This document shows, piece after piece, positions 36,460 to 45,698 of a stretch of 64,000 nucleotides of DNA; position 1 is the stretch's first letter, and the number at the start of each line of letters is the position of its first letter. The stretch is from the NCBI GenBank assembly GCA_963975425.1, contig CAXBGS010000014.1:119931-183930 (forward strand), written 5' to 3'. The position numbers and the translations under genes were made by a program. Source of the stretch: CAXBGS01 sp963975425. GTDB taxonomy: Bacteria; Planctomycetota; Planctomycetia; Pirellulales; Pirellulaceae. The notes below the pieces were generated by a model. That model saw only the letters and a list, made by a program, of their open reading frames with translations, was not told where the DNA came from and made no database searches.

Positions 36460-37587
36460 GTGAGCACCGTCGAAACACAAACCCAAACCGAAAAATTTGT
36501 CTATGGCTTTGCCACCGTCGATGATCTTGCCGTCCGTGAGGTAGTGCGAACGCAGAACGGACGTGTCACACTCAAGAATCTCGAGATTTGCGGTCAACCC
36601 GTGGTCGCGACGCGTCGTTTTTGGCGGTCTTTCTTCACGAGATTTGGAATTGCCGAAAACGTGTTTCGCTATTTCTCGCCCGAAGAAGTGTTTCAACGGA
36701 TCAGCGAAAGAAACAAAAACGATACGTTTCGATACTGCATTGCACACGAGTCGTTTCGTCGATCGAATAGGTCCAGCAAGATCGCGACGTCGTCATTATT
36801 GGCTGTCACCAATCCCGACAAGCCGGTGATTCGCTTTGACGAAATCAAGGATTTGATACAGCGGTACGGCGGCAGTGACGTACGATATCACGACGGATTG
36901 GTCACCAGCACGCACGCACCTCGTGGCGGTTCACGCGAGTTCGCGATCGGCGGCGACCAGTTTCGGGACCGTTTCTGCATGGAGACACCGGTCGACGGCT
37001 ACGGGCATCCTCGACTGTTCTTGTCATTGATGCGTTTAGTCTGCAGTAACGGCATGATCGGCTACACGCGAGCCTTCCGAAGTGATATCCCTGTCGGCAA
37101 ACATATGGATCATTGCATCGGCCGCGCCCTGGAATCATTCGACAACGGCGAAGGCTATGCCGCACTGCGTCAACGGTTTCAATCAAGTCAAAGTTCGTGG
37201 GCGTCCGTTCATGAATGTCTGCAATTTGGCGCAACGCTTGAACGAATTCAACGCGAAGGACAAACGACATCAAAAGGGTTGATGGGACGTTTTCGAAGTC
37301 TCGCCGGCAACATCAGTGAGTTATACGGACTGGCCAACTTAGAGGCACTTAGCGACAAGCGGCGACGGATTTTGCCGAGCAAAGCGCGCGTTTATGATCT
37401 GATAAACTTTGCCAGCGAAGTGGCCACGCATCACGCATTGCCCGACGGTGCGAATCGGATTCAGGCGTTCATCGGCAATCTAATCGCCGACGAATTCGAC
37501 CTGGAAGGAACGGCACAAGACGGCGCCGAATTTGACGCATTCTTTCTAGACGACAGCGAATCGGTCGTTCGCCAAAGTTTGAATTGA
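36460..37587 (+). CDS. DUF932-like protein
   Basis: 375 aa from a GTG at 36460 with AAGGA eight bases upstream; the frame extends to 36328. Central pattern LFLSLMRLVCSNGMIGYTRAFRSDIPVGKHMDHCIGRALESF (read in parts) matches DUF932, a family found in phages, plasmids and accessory genes; its function is not known. It follows the helicase by 135 bases on the same strand, so co-transcription is likely. The C-terminus (AQDGAEFDAFFLDDSESVV) is acidic. Confidence 0.62.
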   Translation: MSTVETQTQTEKFVYGFATVDDLAVREVVRTQNGRVTLKNLEICGQPVVATRRFWRSFFTRFGIAENVFRYFSPEEVFQRISERNKNDTFRYCIAHESFRRSNRSSKIATSSLLAVTNPDKPVIRFDEIKDLIQRYGGSDVRYHDGLVTSTHAPRGGSREFAIGGDQFRDRFCMETPVDGYGHPRLFLSLMRLVCSNGMIGYTRAFRSDIPVGKHMDHCIGRALESFDNGEGYAALRQRFQSSQSSWASVHECLQFGATLERIQREGQTTSKGLMGRFRSLAGNISELYGLANLEALSDKRRRILPSKARVYDLINFASEVATHHALPDGANRIQAFIGNLIADEFDLEGTAQDGAEFDAFFLDDSESVVRQSLN

Positions 37588-37593
37588 ACGGCG

Positions 37594-39609
37594 CTACTTG
37601 ACCGCCAGATTCGCTTGGATTGAGGGCAACTGTCGGACGATAAAGCGTGGCAACAACAGCATGGCACGGTCGCTAACGGGATCGATTGCCATGCGAAACG
37701 AATCCTCATCGGCCCCCGCCATGATGTTGCGGATCTGGCGTGTGAAGGCTTCGCGGGTTTCGCCAAGCGGTTGCGTCCAAATGACCAGCGGCAAGCGATC
37801 GTATGTGGCCGCTGTCCCCACCCACCAATGGTTCTTGTCGACCTTGCGTATCTGCATGCCAAACGGTTCCAGCATGCTTGCCAATTGCTGACCGCCATCG
37901 GTACCGGCAAAGGGCAACGTCAGTTGTTCCGGTGACACGCGCCGTCGCCGGGCGTCGTGCCAATTGACGATACAACTGGCATTGTTCTCTCGGGCGACGC
38001 GGCGAAGCACTTCGGCAATCGCCACGGGGGCATCATACTGCGGTCCGCTCTTGACGCCCGACAGTGGGTTCCAGCTTTCGGGTCGTTGTTCGGCGGACTG
38101 AGACCAACGCGATAACCGTTCGTCGGACATGATTGCAGCGAGTCCACGCATTTTTCGCAGCGTCTCAACACTAATTGCCGCCAGTTGCTGTTCGGATCGA
38201 GACGGACCTGGCGCGATACGGTCGTTAGTATCTTTTTTTGCTTCGACGCCAAGAAACTCGCCGATAACGACTGCCGCAGAGTCACGACCGTCGCCGAAAT
38301 CGTCCAGTGCAAGGATCGACCGCAGCGGCGCATCGATCGTTTCATCGGCGAGCGTCACAAAAATAAGCGACTCTCGTTGGTCGATTTCTGCACCGATGAT
38401 GTTTGCAATTTCGTCCAGGATTTGTGATGTGTTTTTCCAACCCTTGCTTGTCTTGACCGGAATCCGCACGTCGATGTTGGCAACGTCGAAAGAAACCCAA
38501 TCCAGTTGAATCGGAATGCCGGTCACTTGACTAATCAGCAAGACTAAATCGGCCAGCGGGTATCCTTGTTCATCGGTCGGCGCGAGCGCCATCTGGATCG
38601 CGAGCCCGCGTTTCATGTTGATCGGCGGCGGCGGTGTGGCGATCATCATCGGGTCGATGGATTCCTCCGCCGGGCCTTCGATTTGGGTCTCGTCCATCGA
38701 TGGTGGCGCTGCCAGCGTTGGTTTGCGAATTCCACCGTCGTTGGCCAAGTCGATCAGATTGGTGAACTCGGCCAGTCCCGGCGGCAGATTTCGCAGGCCG
38801 GATGAGTCACGATTTGCATTTCTCTCTGCTTCCTTTGATGCATCCTTTGACGGAATGATCAAAGGCGATTCTGGCATCAAGTCCGCGGGGATTTCAGACG
38901 AATCGACGATCGGCGTTCCGGTGTCGTCGACGGTCGCGAGGTCGGCCGGACTGTCAAGGGTTTTTGTCGCGTCGCGGTCAACCATCGGGCTGATGGCATC
39001 CGTCGTTTCTGGCGGAGAAGGCGCATCTGTCGAAGGTTCGTTGCCGGCCGAGTCTGCCGTGTCAACGTCTTTGGCACCATCACCGATCGTGGGCTCTGAA
39101 GAATCGAGATTTTCATCGATTGCAGTTGCGATGGAATCCTGAGCAACCGCGTCGGCGGTCTTGTCGCTCCAAGAACGGACGAACAAACCGAAGATCAAAA
39201 GTGCGATGATCAGCGAACCGATCGACAATGCAACCACGAAACCGATTTGACGCGACCGTTGTGTTTGCTCGCTTTGCCATGCTTGATTCGCCGCGGGGCC
39301 GCCGCCATCGGTCTCCGGTTCTGGAACCGAATCCGAGTGCAGGAAACGTTCTCCGCCCGAACCGTCGGTCATAGACGAGTCGACGGATCCGTCGGGCGGT
39401 TGGATCGCGTCTTGTGTGATCGCCTGGCTATCGACATCGGCGGTGCCCAGTGCGACTTGTGGTGATGGGCGGTCGACTTGCACCATCGATCCACATTTCG
39501 GACACGCCACAATGGTGCCAACGACCGACGGGTCGGTCACGTTCAGCCGACTGGCGCAGGTTTGGCACTCGATCGTGAAAGCTTGAAAGGACAAGCGGCA
39601 ACTCGGCAA
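37594..39609 (-). CDS. Membrane protein with N-terminal zinc ribbon and secretin-N-like segment
   Basis: 671 aa. Residues 12-45 form a zinc ribbon (CQTCASRLNV ... ACPKCGSMV). A single membrane helix follows at about 125-148 (IGFVVALSIGSLIIALLIFGLFV), then a Ser/Thr/Asp-rich linker. From about 340 the pattern LADLVLLISQVTGIPIQLDWVSFDVANIDVRIPV, NTSQILDEIANIIGAEI and a later similar unit (QLASMLEPFGMQIRK) recalls the secretin/TonB N-terminal (STN-type) fold. Function unknown. Converges with the DUF932-like gene across six bases. Confidence 0.72.
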   Translation of the reverse strand: MPSCRLSFQAFTIECQTCASRLNVTDPSVVGTIVACPKCGSMVQVDRPSPQVALGTADVDSQAITQDAIQPPDGSVDSSMTDGSGGERFLHSDSVPEPETDGGGPAANQAWQSEQTQRSRQIGFVVALSIGSLIIALLIFGLFVRSWSDKTADAVAQDSIATAIDENLDSSEPTIGDGAKDVDTADSAGNEPSTDAPSPPETTDAISPMVDRDATKTLDSPADLATVDDTGTPIVDSSEIPADLMPESPLIIPSKDASKEAERNANRDSSGLRNLPPGLAEFTNLIDLANDGGIRKPTLAAPPSMDETQIEGPAEESIDPMMIATPPPPINMKRGLAIQMALAPTDEQGYPLADLVLLISQVTGIPIQLDWVSFDVANIDVRIPVKTSKGWKNTSQILDEIANIIGAEIDQRESLIFVTLADETIDAPLRSILALDDFGDGRDSAAVVIGEFLGVEAKKDTNDRIAPGPSRSEQQLAAISVETLRKMRGLAAIMSDERLSRWSQSAEQRPESWNPLSGVKSGPQYDAPVAIAEVLRRVARENNASCIVNWHDARRRRVSPEQLTLPFAGTDGGQQLASMLEPFGMQIRKVDKNHWWVGTAATYDRLPLVIWTQPLGETREAFTRQIRNIMAGADEDSFRMAIDPVSDRAMLLLPRFIVRQLPSIQANLAVK

Positions 39610-39846
39610 AAGTCGAAAAGGAATGGATCTAGCGCCGCCCGCGCGGTGACGCCCATTGAGACCGGTCGCGATCAGACGGGATGCGACACGACGCGGCCAC
39701 GTCTATTGGACCATTGTAGGTCACCGGGCTCGTCTGTCTGCCGCAGAAAACGCGGCAGAAACGACCAGGACAGGCGCAGAACGCCGCTTTAACCAGATAA
39801 TTCCAGTTCGGGCGCTAGAAAAAATGGGCCATTCGCATCGCAAATG

Positions 39847-39999
39847 CTATGGCGCCTCTTCGTCGTGCTGTTGCTCAATTGATGAAAACAGTGACTTCAC
39901 GTCAAAGAACCCACCGATGGTGATCGCGATCGACAGCAGTCCGAATACCACGAGCACCGCGATCAGGAACCAACCCCAAAATGTCGCCCATGCATCCAT
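39847..39999 (-). CDS. Small membrane protein, probable symporter subunit
   Basis: 50 aa. MDAWATFWGWFLIAVLVVFG then LLSIAITIGGFFDVKSLFSS and an acidic end; one membrane helix. The start ATG (39997-39999) overlaps the symporter stop as TGATG and is preceded by the very strong ribosome site GGAGGTGAG. Small one-helix partners occur with other sodium-coupled transporters, so an accessory subunit is the likely role. Not a family I can name. Confidence 0.8.
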   Translation of the reverse strand: MDAWATFWGWFLIAVLVVFGLLSIAITIGGFFDVKSLFSSIEQQHDEEAP

Positions 40000-41558
40000 C
40001 AGCTCACCTCCATCGTTTCATTTTTTTGCGGGTCTGGCACCAGCAGCGAGACCACGACCATCACAACCAAGGCGAGCAAGATCGTTCCAAGTCCGATGTG
40101 CGCTTCGGTTAGCTGGACTCCCAAGTCTTCGTTACTCAAGTGAAGGGCTTCGCGAACGGGTGTCAGCCCGACGACCGCGATCAATCCTGTGATCAGCGCG
40201 GCATACGCCCCCGCACGACTTGCCGGACGCCAATACAGACCGAGAAACAGAAGCGCGAACGCACCGGTGAAATAGATCGACGCGCTGACGGCAAGATAAT
40301 CCAGCATGTCCTGCTTCAGCGGATACCAAATACTCCAAACCAACAGGAATACGCCGATCAAGAAGATCAAAATTCGTGACATCAACAATCGGCTTTTCAT
40401 TGATAGATTGCCGCCCATCGATGGATTGATCACGTCTTCGACAATGCTGGTCGCCCAGCACAGCAGATAACTGTCATGCGTTGACATGAACGCTGCTAAC
40501 ATGCCGGCCGCAATGATACCGATGATGCCGGTCGGCAATATCCACGCCAGAAAACGTGGCATGGCTTTGAAGGTTTCGTTCGCCTCACCGGTCAGGACAC
40601 CATCCTCGGCAAAGTAACCTGTCTCGGGGCCGATCTGCCAAAGCCAAGTCAATGCACAAATTCCCAAAAACTGTGGGATGATAAAGCGCGTCATGAACCC
40701 GATCGACGACCACTGGTAAAGACGGCGCACGACGTTTTCGTCTTTGGCCGCCAACACTCGCATGACCGCAGTCGGCCAAATCGCGCAAGACACAATGCCG
40801 AACGTAAACAGCATCCAAATCACATAAGAGATGCCGAATCCGCCTTGATCGAACGGATCAAACCCGGCCGGCCCGTGCACATTCTTGACGGTATCAACAA
40901 CCGGCTGCCAGCCGAGCTGATAAACCGCATACAGGCATACAAACAACATGCCGAATGACAACACGACGAACTGCACATAGTCGGTGATCACCACCGAAAC
41001 CATACCGCCCAAGATCGTGTAGACCAGCACCAGGCCGATGAGTGCCGACATCACCCAATTGACCATGACCGGATCGGACATTCCGGTCAGCTCGGTCACA
41101 AAGATGCCGCCTGCCTTGAGATAGACGCCCATGTTCAGGATGCCCGCGATCGACAGAACGGCGCCACCGAGAATGCGTACACCACGCCCGTAACGTTGTT
41201 CGTAAAATCCTGGAATCGTCATCACGCCGCTTCGCCGCAGCGGGACGACAATGAATCCCGTCATGCCCACCAATAAGCATGTCAAACCGGCGGCCAGCCC
41301 CATGTGAAATGCTGCGAACCCGCCGACCACGCCTTTCTGCGACGTGTACATGACGGTCACCAAACCGATTTCCGAACCCAACATCGTCGCAATCGCGATG
41401 AACGATTTCAACGATCGTCCCGCGACCATATAGTCGGCCATATCCTTGATGTAACGGTTTGCAAAGATACCAAGGATAACGGTACCGGAAAGATAAACCG
41501 TAACGATGACCCAATCGATGGTGCCGAAGTTGGATGTGAAATCGAATGGCGCATCCAT
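39999..41558 (-). CDS. Sodium/solute symporter (SSS family)
   Basis: Sodium-coupled uptake of a small solute, 519 aa with about 13 membrane helices. Family signature regions are GRSLKSFIAIATMLGSEIG, a Gly-rich PGFYEQRYGRGVRILGG, and SYLLCWATSIVEDVINP. Substrate cannot be told from sequence; the neighbouring Gfo/Idh oxidoreductase, M20 deacylase and threonine dehydratase-like genes hint at an amino acid or amino sugar, as an inference. Followed by a coupled 50-residue membrane protein. Confidence 0.9.
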   Translation of the reverse strand: MDAPFDFTSNFGTIDWVIVTVYLSGTVILGIFANRYIKDMADYMVAGRSLKSFIAIATMLGSEIGLVTVMYTSQKGVVGGFAAFHMGLAAGLTCLLVGMTGFIVVPLRRSGVMTIPGFYEQRYGRGVRILGGAVLSIAGILNMGVYLKAGGIFVTELTGMSDPVMVNWVMSALIGLVLVYTILGGMVSVVITDYVQFVVLSFGMLFVCLYAVYQLGWQPVVDTVKNVHGPAGFDPFDQGGFGISYVIWMLFTFGIVSCAIWPTAVMRVLAAKDENVVRRLYQWSSIGFMTRFIIPQFLGICALTWLWQIGPETGYFAEDGVLTGEANETFKAMPRFLAWILPTGIIGIIAAGMLAAFMSTHDSYLLCWATSIVEDVINPSMGGNLSMKSRLLMSRILIFLIGVFLLVWSIWYPLKQDMLDYLAVSASIYFTGAFALLFLGLYWRPASRAGAYAALITGLIAVVGLTPVREALHLSNEDLGVQLTEAHIGLGTILLALVVMVVVSLLVPDPQKNETMEVS

Positions 41559-41723
41559 AAACTTGTTGTCTCACCCCGGTTAGGCGACGTTTGCAGGTAG
41601 GTTTCGGTTTTTCTGGTCGAAAGAAAACCAGACGCAGGTGGGCTTGGGTGTGATCGCTTGATGGATTTCACATGCGAAACGACCCACTCGGTGACAGTGT
41701 AACTATCAATCGCTCGGGTGTGT

Positions 41724-42713
41724 TCACGTACCACTCAGTCTTTTTAGCCAACGTTGGATTTGTAACCCGTCGGCGTACGTCGCACCTATCGGAACTTCAG
41801 ATTCCTTTCGCAGGACGCGGCAAAAGCATCTCAGTTCTTCCGCGAGCATTCCGGTCGCGGATGCTTCATCGATTTCAAGTGTCATCGGGTGTCGTGCAGC
41901 GTCGTCCCATAGTTCCAACGGGCGGGGGTTCGGACTGACACGCGCCGTCCAGTCCTGACCAAAAACTTCGATACGGTCAAAGCCATCGGCGGGCATGCCC
42001 GGCGGCGTCAGGAACGATGCCGTCAGCGACGCAATCGCTCCGTTTTGCCAACGCATGTGCGCAATCGCCAAATCGATGCGACCCTGGGAATCATGATGAA
42101 CCTGTGCCGTGATTTCGGTCGGTTCGGCACGATCCATCAACGTCTGGACGCAATACAAATCGTGCACCATGGTCAGATGGAAAGGGCTTTCACCGGGAAA
42201 AGCATCCATGGTGGACCGCGGTCGATGCCGGACCGCGTCGATGAATTGAATCGCCGATCGATGTTTCGATTCGTTTTTTAACGATCGAAATTCGCTGCCG
42301 AACAGGACAATGTGACCCAACATCACGTTGGATGAATCGGGCCGGACTTGTTCGGAAATCGACTCGGCGTCTGCAACAGATTCTGCCAACGGCTTTTCGA
42401 TCAAGACGCTTCCGCCGGCGGCAAGGATCTGTCTTGCGACCGCAATGTGTGAATTCGATGTGGTCGCCACAATCCATCCGTCGACCGCGTGTGGACTCGA
42501 TGTACCCCAAGATTCGATCGCCTGTCCTAAATCGGTATGCGTCTGGGTGCCGGGCCAGCGATCTTTGGCGGATGCCAGCTTGGCTTCGTCACGATCAACC
42601 ACCACGGCAAGCTGACAATCGGCGAGTCGCTCAATCGTTTCGGCATGCAGTATTCCAAAATTGCCGAGTCCGACAACACCGAGTCGAGTCTGTCTTGGGT
42701 CACTCAAGTTCAA
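41724..42713 (-). CDS. Gfo/Idh/MocA family oxidoreductase
   Basis: NAD(P)-dependent dehydrogenase, usually of sugars or cyclitols. 329 aa from a TTG at 42713 that directly abuts the upstream stop (TAATTG), with GGAAGGG just before. Rossmann motif GVVGLGNFGILHAE, then VVDRDEAK and the cofactor/catalytic stretch LIEKPLAESV. Probably co-transcribed with the M20 deacylase upstream. Confidence 0.87.
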   Translation of the reverse strand: MNLSDPRQTRLGVVGLGNFGILHAETIERLADCQLAVVVDRDEAKLASAKDRWPGTQTHTDLGQAIESWGTSSPHAVDGWIVATTSNSHIAVARQILAAGGSVLIEKPLAESVADAESISEQVRPDSSNVMLGHIVLFGSEFRSLKNESKHRSAIQFIDAVRHRPRSTMDAFPGESPFHLTMVHDLYCVQTLMDRAEPTEITAQVHHDSQGRIDLAIAHMRWQNGAIASLTASFLTPPGMPADGFDRIEVFGQDWTARVSPNPRPLELWDDAARHPMTLEIDEASATGMLAEELRCFCRVLRKESEVPIGATYADGLQIQRWLKRLSGT

Positions 42714-43898
42714 TTACCCTTCCCAACTGGATTCATCCGAACACACTCGAAAATACACTTCGGCGGCGGTGTCGAGCGAATCGATATCGATGTATTCGTC
42801 TTTCGTGTGGGCTTGCGCGATCGAACCAGGTCCGAAAACGATCGACGGGACACCGGCATCGCTGATTGGCGATGCGTGCGTGCAGTAAGCCACTCCGATT
42901 CGGTTTTTTGGCTCCGTGACTTCGCTGACCTTCGCCAAGATAGCGTCGGCAATCCAGGCATTATTCTCATCCGGCAGCGCAGGACTGCTGACCCAAGGAT
43001 CATCGCACGTGACATCCTTGCCGGCAGCCTGCAATCGACTTGCGAGCGATTCAAACACCTCTCGCGGATCTTCGCCGGGAATGATGCGGCGATCGATCTC
43101 AATCTGGCAATGCGCCGGCACAATATTCACGCTCGTGCCGCCTTCGATTCGCCCCACACTGATCGTCGCGGGACCGCACAGCGGATGCGGAGGTCTCGAT
43201 TGGGGCAGCGACGTTGCCACGGCTTGTATTTCGGACAAGACACTTGCCATGTCGTAGATCGCGTTCTTGCCTCGATCCGGTTCGCTGCTGTGTACGGCTA
43301 CCCCATGTGTGTGAACTCGGAATCGAACCACGCCGCGGTGCGCCACGACGGCCTGTAGTTCCGTCGGTTCGGCGATGACGGCACCATCGGGCCGCGAGGT
43401 CAACAATCGTGACCGTTGTGTGCCAGGTTGCCAGTAGCGGACCAAATCTTGCACGCCAATCGTCGTCGCCTCTTCATCGCAAGAGCAAGACAGGACGATG
43501 CTTGTTTTCGAATTGGTCCCCTCGGTGAAGAGTCGGCCGAACGCATGGAGCATTGCCGCCATTCCGCCTTTCACATCACAAGAGCCCCGACCGTACATCC
43601 GTCCGTCGCGGATCTTCGCGTGGAAAGGATCGATCGTCATGCCGTCGACGGGAACCGTGTCCTGATGAGCGTCCAGCAACAGTGTGCGTGACGCGTGACT
43701 CGGATCGAATCTTGCAATCACGTTCGCGCGGCCTTCGGCAACTTCGATCCGCTCGTGATCCGCGCCAAGCGTTTTAAAATATTGCACCAACCAATCGCTT
43801 AGCCTTGATTCGAAATAGATATCACCGGCCAGATCGCGTCCCATTGGGTTGACGCTCGGAATCGCAATCAGCTGGCTCAGGATTTCCGTGGGGCTCAT
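42714..43898 (-). CDS. M20 deacylase/peptidase (ArgE/DapE type)
   Basis: Zinc amidohydrolase of the acetylornithine deacetylase/succinyl-DAP desuccinylase family, 394 aa from ATG 43898 (a TTG one codon earlier is the longest start). Metal ligands are visible: His in LLDAHQDTVPVDG, Asp in MYGRGSCDVKGGMAAML, the catalytic Glu in SCDEEATT, Glu in AEPTEL and His in AQAHTKDEYID. Substrate not fixed. It abuts the oxidoreductase downstream. Confidence 0.88.
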   Translation of the reverse strand: MSPTEILSQLIAIPSVNPMGRDLAGDIYFESRLSDWLVQYFKTLGADHERIEVAEGRANVIARFDPSHASRTLLLDAHQDTVPVDGMTIDPFHAKIRDGRMYGRGSCDVKGGMAAMLHAFGRLFTEGTNSKTSIVLSCSCDEEATTIGVQDLVRYWQPGTQRSRLLTSRPDGAVIAEPTELQAVVAHRGVVRFRVHTHGVAVHSSEPDRGKNAIYDMASVLSEIQAVATSLPQSRPPHPLCGPATISVGRIEGGTSVNIVPAHCQIEIDRRIIPGEDPREVFESLASRLQAAGKDVTCDDPWVSSPALPDENNAWIADAILAKVSEVTEPKNRIGVAYCTHASPISDAGVPSIVFGPGSIAQAHTKDEYIDIDSLDTAAEVYFRVCSDESSWEG

Positions 43899-44635
43899 CA
43901 AGTCAGTTTCGCGGCGGGGTTAGGGTTGGGGGTGAAGTCGCCGGCGCCTTGGCCAGCAGGGGCATTCGATCCGGAAATCTCATCGAATCTCGAGGCACCA
44001 AGATACGCGTGATGCTGGTGTGCCGGCTGCGACTTCATTGGATTTGCCGTCGAGCCGTGTTCGCTTTCTCGGGTTGAGTTCTTCCCCGTCAGCCATGCTT
44101 CTTCGATCGATACAAGAGAGCCATCGGTGCGCCCCGTCGATAAAGGTTAGTGGATTGAACGTGTTCGATCCTGGACCGGTTTGATAATTGTTGTGCGGCG
44201 AATTGTTGCAGCAACAATCGCCAACACGTCTCGTGGCAACGCGGGATCAACCGAAACGGTTCATTCGTGACGACCGTGGGCACGATCTGTGTCAAGAATT
44301 AGGCCGTGATTCTTTGACGAGGGGCTCGCTAGTGTAAACTTTTACGACGAGACTGGTTGGCGGCCAAAGGGATGGTAACAAACCACTTTGCAGCGACATG
44401 CATTTGATCGCAATGTGCAGTATCGATCGTGCCGCCCGGTGTCGCCTGTGACCCGCAGTGTTGGCCCATGCTGCTGAATCCGTCGCGATGCATGGCTGCA
44501 TCCGGGGCACGCACCGTGACTTGCAACGGGCAGGACGATCAGCCGTCGTGGTGCGGCATAAGAAACCAAACTGAAAATTTATGACTGAAGTCGTTTGAAA
44601 CGATTTCGCTTTTTGCAATCGATGGTGAAAAACGC
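43899..44635. other. Divergent intergenic region
   Basis: 737 bases between the M20 gene (minus) and the PLP enzyme (plus). No gene is convincing. It contains the palindrome ATTGTTGC A GCAACAAT (44202-44218) and a weak TTGACG-15-TAAACT promoter-like pair ending at 44340. Confidence 0.45.
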
Positions 44636-45670
44636 ATGGCGACAGAAACGACCTTGGCAACGGTGCAAGATGTACGGGCGGCCGAGCCACGAATCCGCGA
44701 ATACCTCTCACCCGCACCGCTGATTCGATCCTACGCTTTGGAACAAGAGCTCGGGCTGGCGCCGGGACGCTGCGTATGGCTAAAAGATTATGGATGGACA
44801 CCGACCGGGTCCTTCAAGGTCATGGGGGCACTGAACTGGGTCCATCAGAACCGTGATCGGATTGGCGACCGCGCGGTGACCGCGCATTCATCAGGGAATT
44901 TTGCGTCCGGTTTGTCATTCGCGTGCAAGCAGTTCGGAAAGCGGGCGATCATCGTCATGCCCGATAACGCGCCGCAAGTGAAGTTCAATTTAACGCGATT
45001 TTTTGGCGCCGAAATTGAAACGTATGACATCGCTAACGACCATGTCACAGGCGAGCGCAATCGGCTGGCCGAAAAGATCGCACAAGAGGCAGACGCGGTC
45101 ATGGCTTCACCCTACGACGACAACCATGTCATTGCGGGCAATGGTGTGGGAGGTCTAGAGATCACCGGCGCGCTGGACAGCCTAGGCCGTCGTCTTTCGC
45201 ATTTCGTCTGTGGCGTCAGTGGTGGCGGGCTGATGTCGGGGCATCTGTTGTCGATCGCGGATTCCTTTCCAGAGGCGAAAATGATCGCCGTCGAACCGGA
45301 CGGTGCCGACGATTTTGCTCAGTCACTCGCATCCGGACAAAGGGTGTCGATCGAGTTGCCGACCAGCATTTGCGACGGGCTGCTGTCGTATGATGTGGGC
45401 GAGCACAATTGGCCGATTCTTCGTCGATACGTGACGCAATCGTTGACAATTGCTGATGCGAAGACCATCGATGCAATGCGGTGGGTCTATTGTCATCACG
45501 GATTGCGGATCGAGCCATCCGGTGCGATCACGATCGCGTCTTTACTGAGTGGTAAAATAGACTTGCGGGGCGACGGCGACATTGTCGCGGTCATCAGCGG
45601 TCGTAACATCGATGATCAGCAATTCGTGAAATACTTGAGCGACACGAGTGACGATTCGTCGCCGGCATGA
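44636..45670 (+). CDS. Threonine/serine dehydratase-like PLP enzyme
   Basis: Fold type II PLP enzyme, 344 aa. The cofactor Lys lies in PTGSFKVMGA, the substrate loop is HSSGNFASGLSFA and the phosphate-binding glycine loop is GVSGGGLMSG. GCVWLKDYG-type N-terminal and a C-terminal HHGLRIEPSGAITIASLL segment fit serine/threonine dehydratases or racemases; the exact activity is not determined by sequence alone. It overlaps or nearly touches the next gene (29 bases to its likely GTG start). Confidence 0.87.
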   Translation: MATETTLATVQDVRAAEPRIREYLSPAPLIRSYALEQELGLAPGRCVWLKDYGWTPTGSFKVMGALNWVHQNRDRIGDRAVTAHSSGNFASGLSFACKQFGKRAIIVMPDNAPQVKFNLTRFFGAEIETYDIANDHVTGERNRLAEKIAQEADAVMASPYDDNHVIAGNGVGGLEITGALDSLGRRLSHFVCGVSGGGLMSGHLLSIADSFPEAKMIAVEPDGADDFAQSLASGQRVSIELPTSICDGLLSYDVGEHNWPILRRYVTQSLTIADAKTIDAMRWVYCHHGLRIEPSGAITIASLLSGKIDLRGDGDIVAVISGRNIDDQQFVKYLSDTSDDSSPA

Positions 45671-45698
45671 ACTCACGCGAACACTAAATCGAGCTAAC

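Noticed and set aside
44292..44801. 169-residue minus-strand frame upstream of the PLP enzyme
   Set aside because: Runs into the start of the dehydratase-like gene on the other strand and lacks family features.
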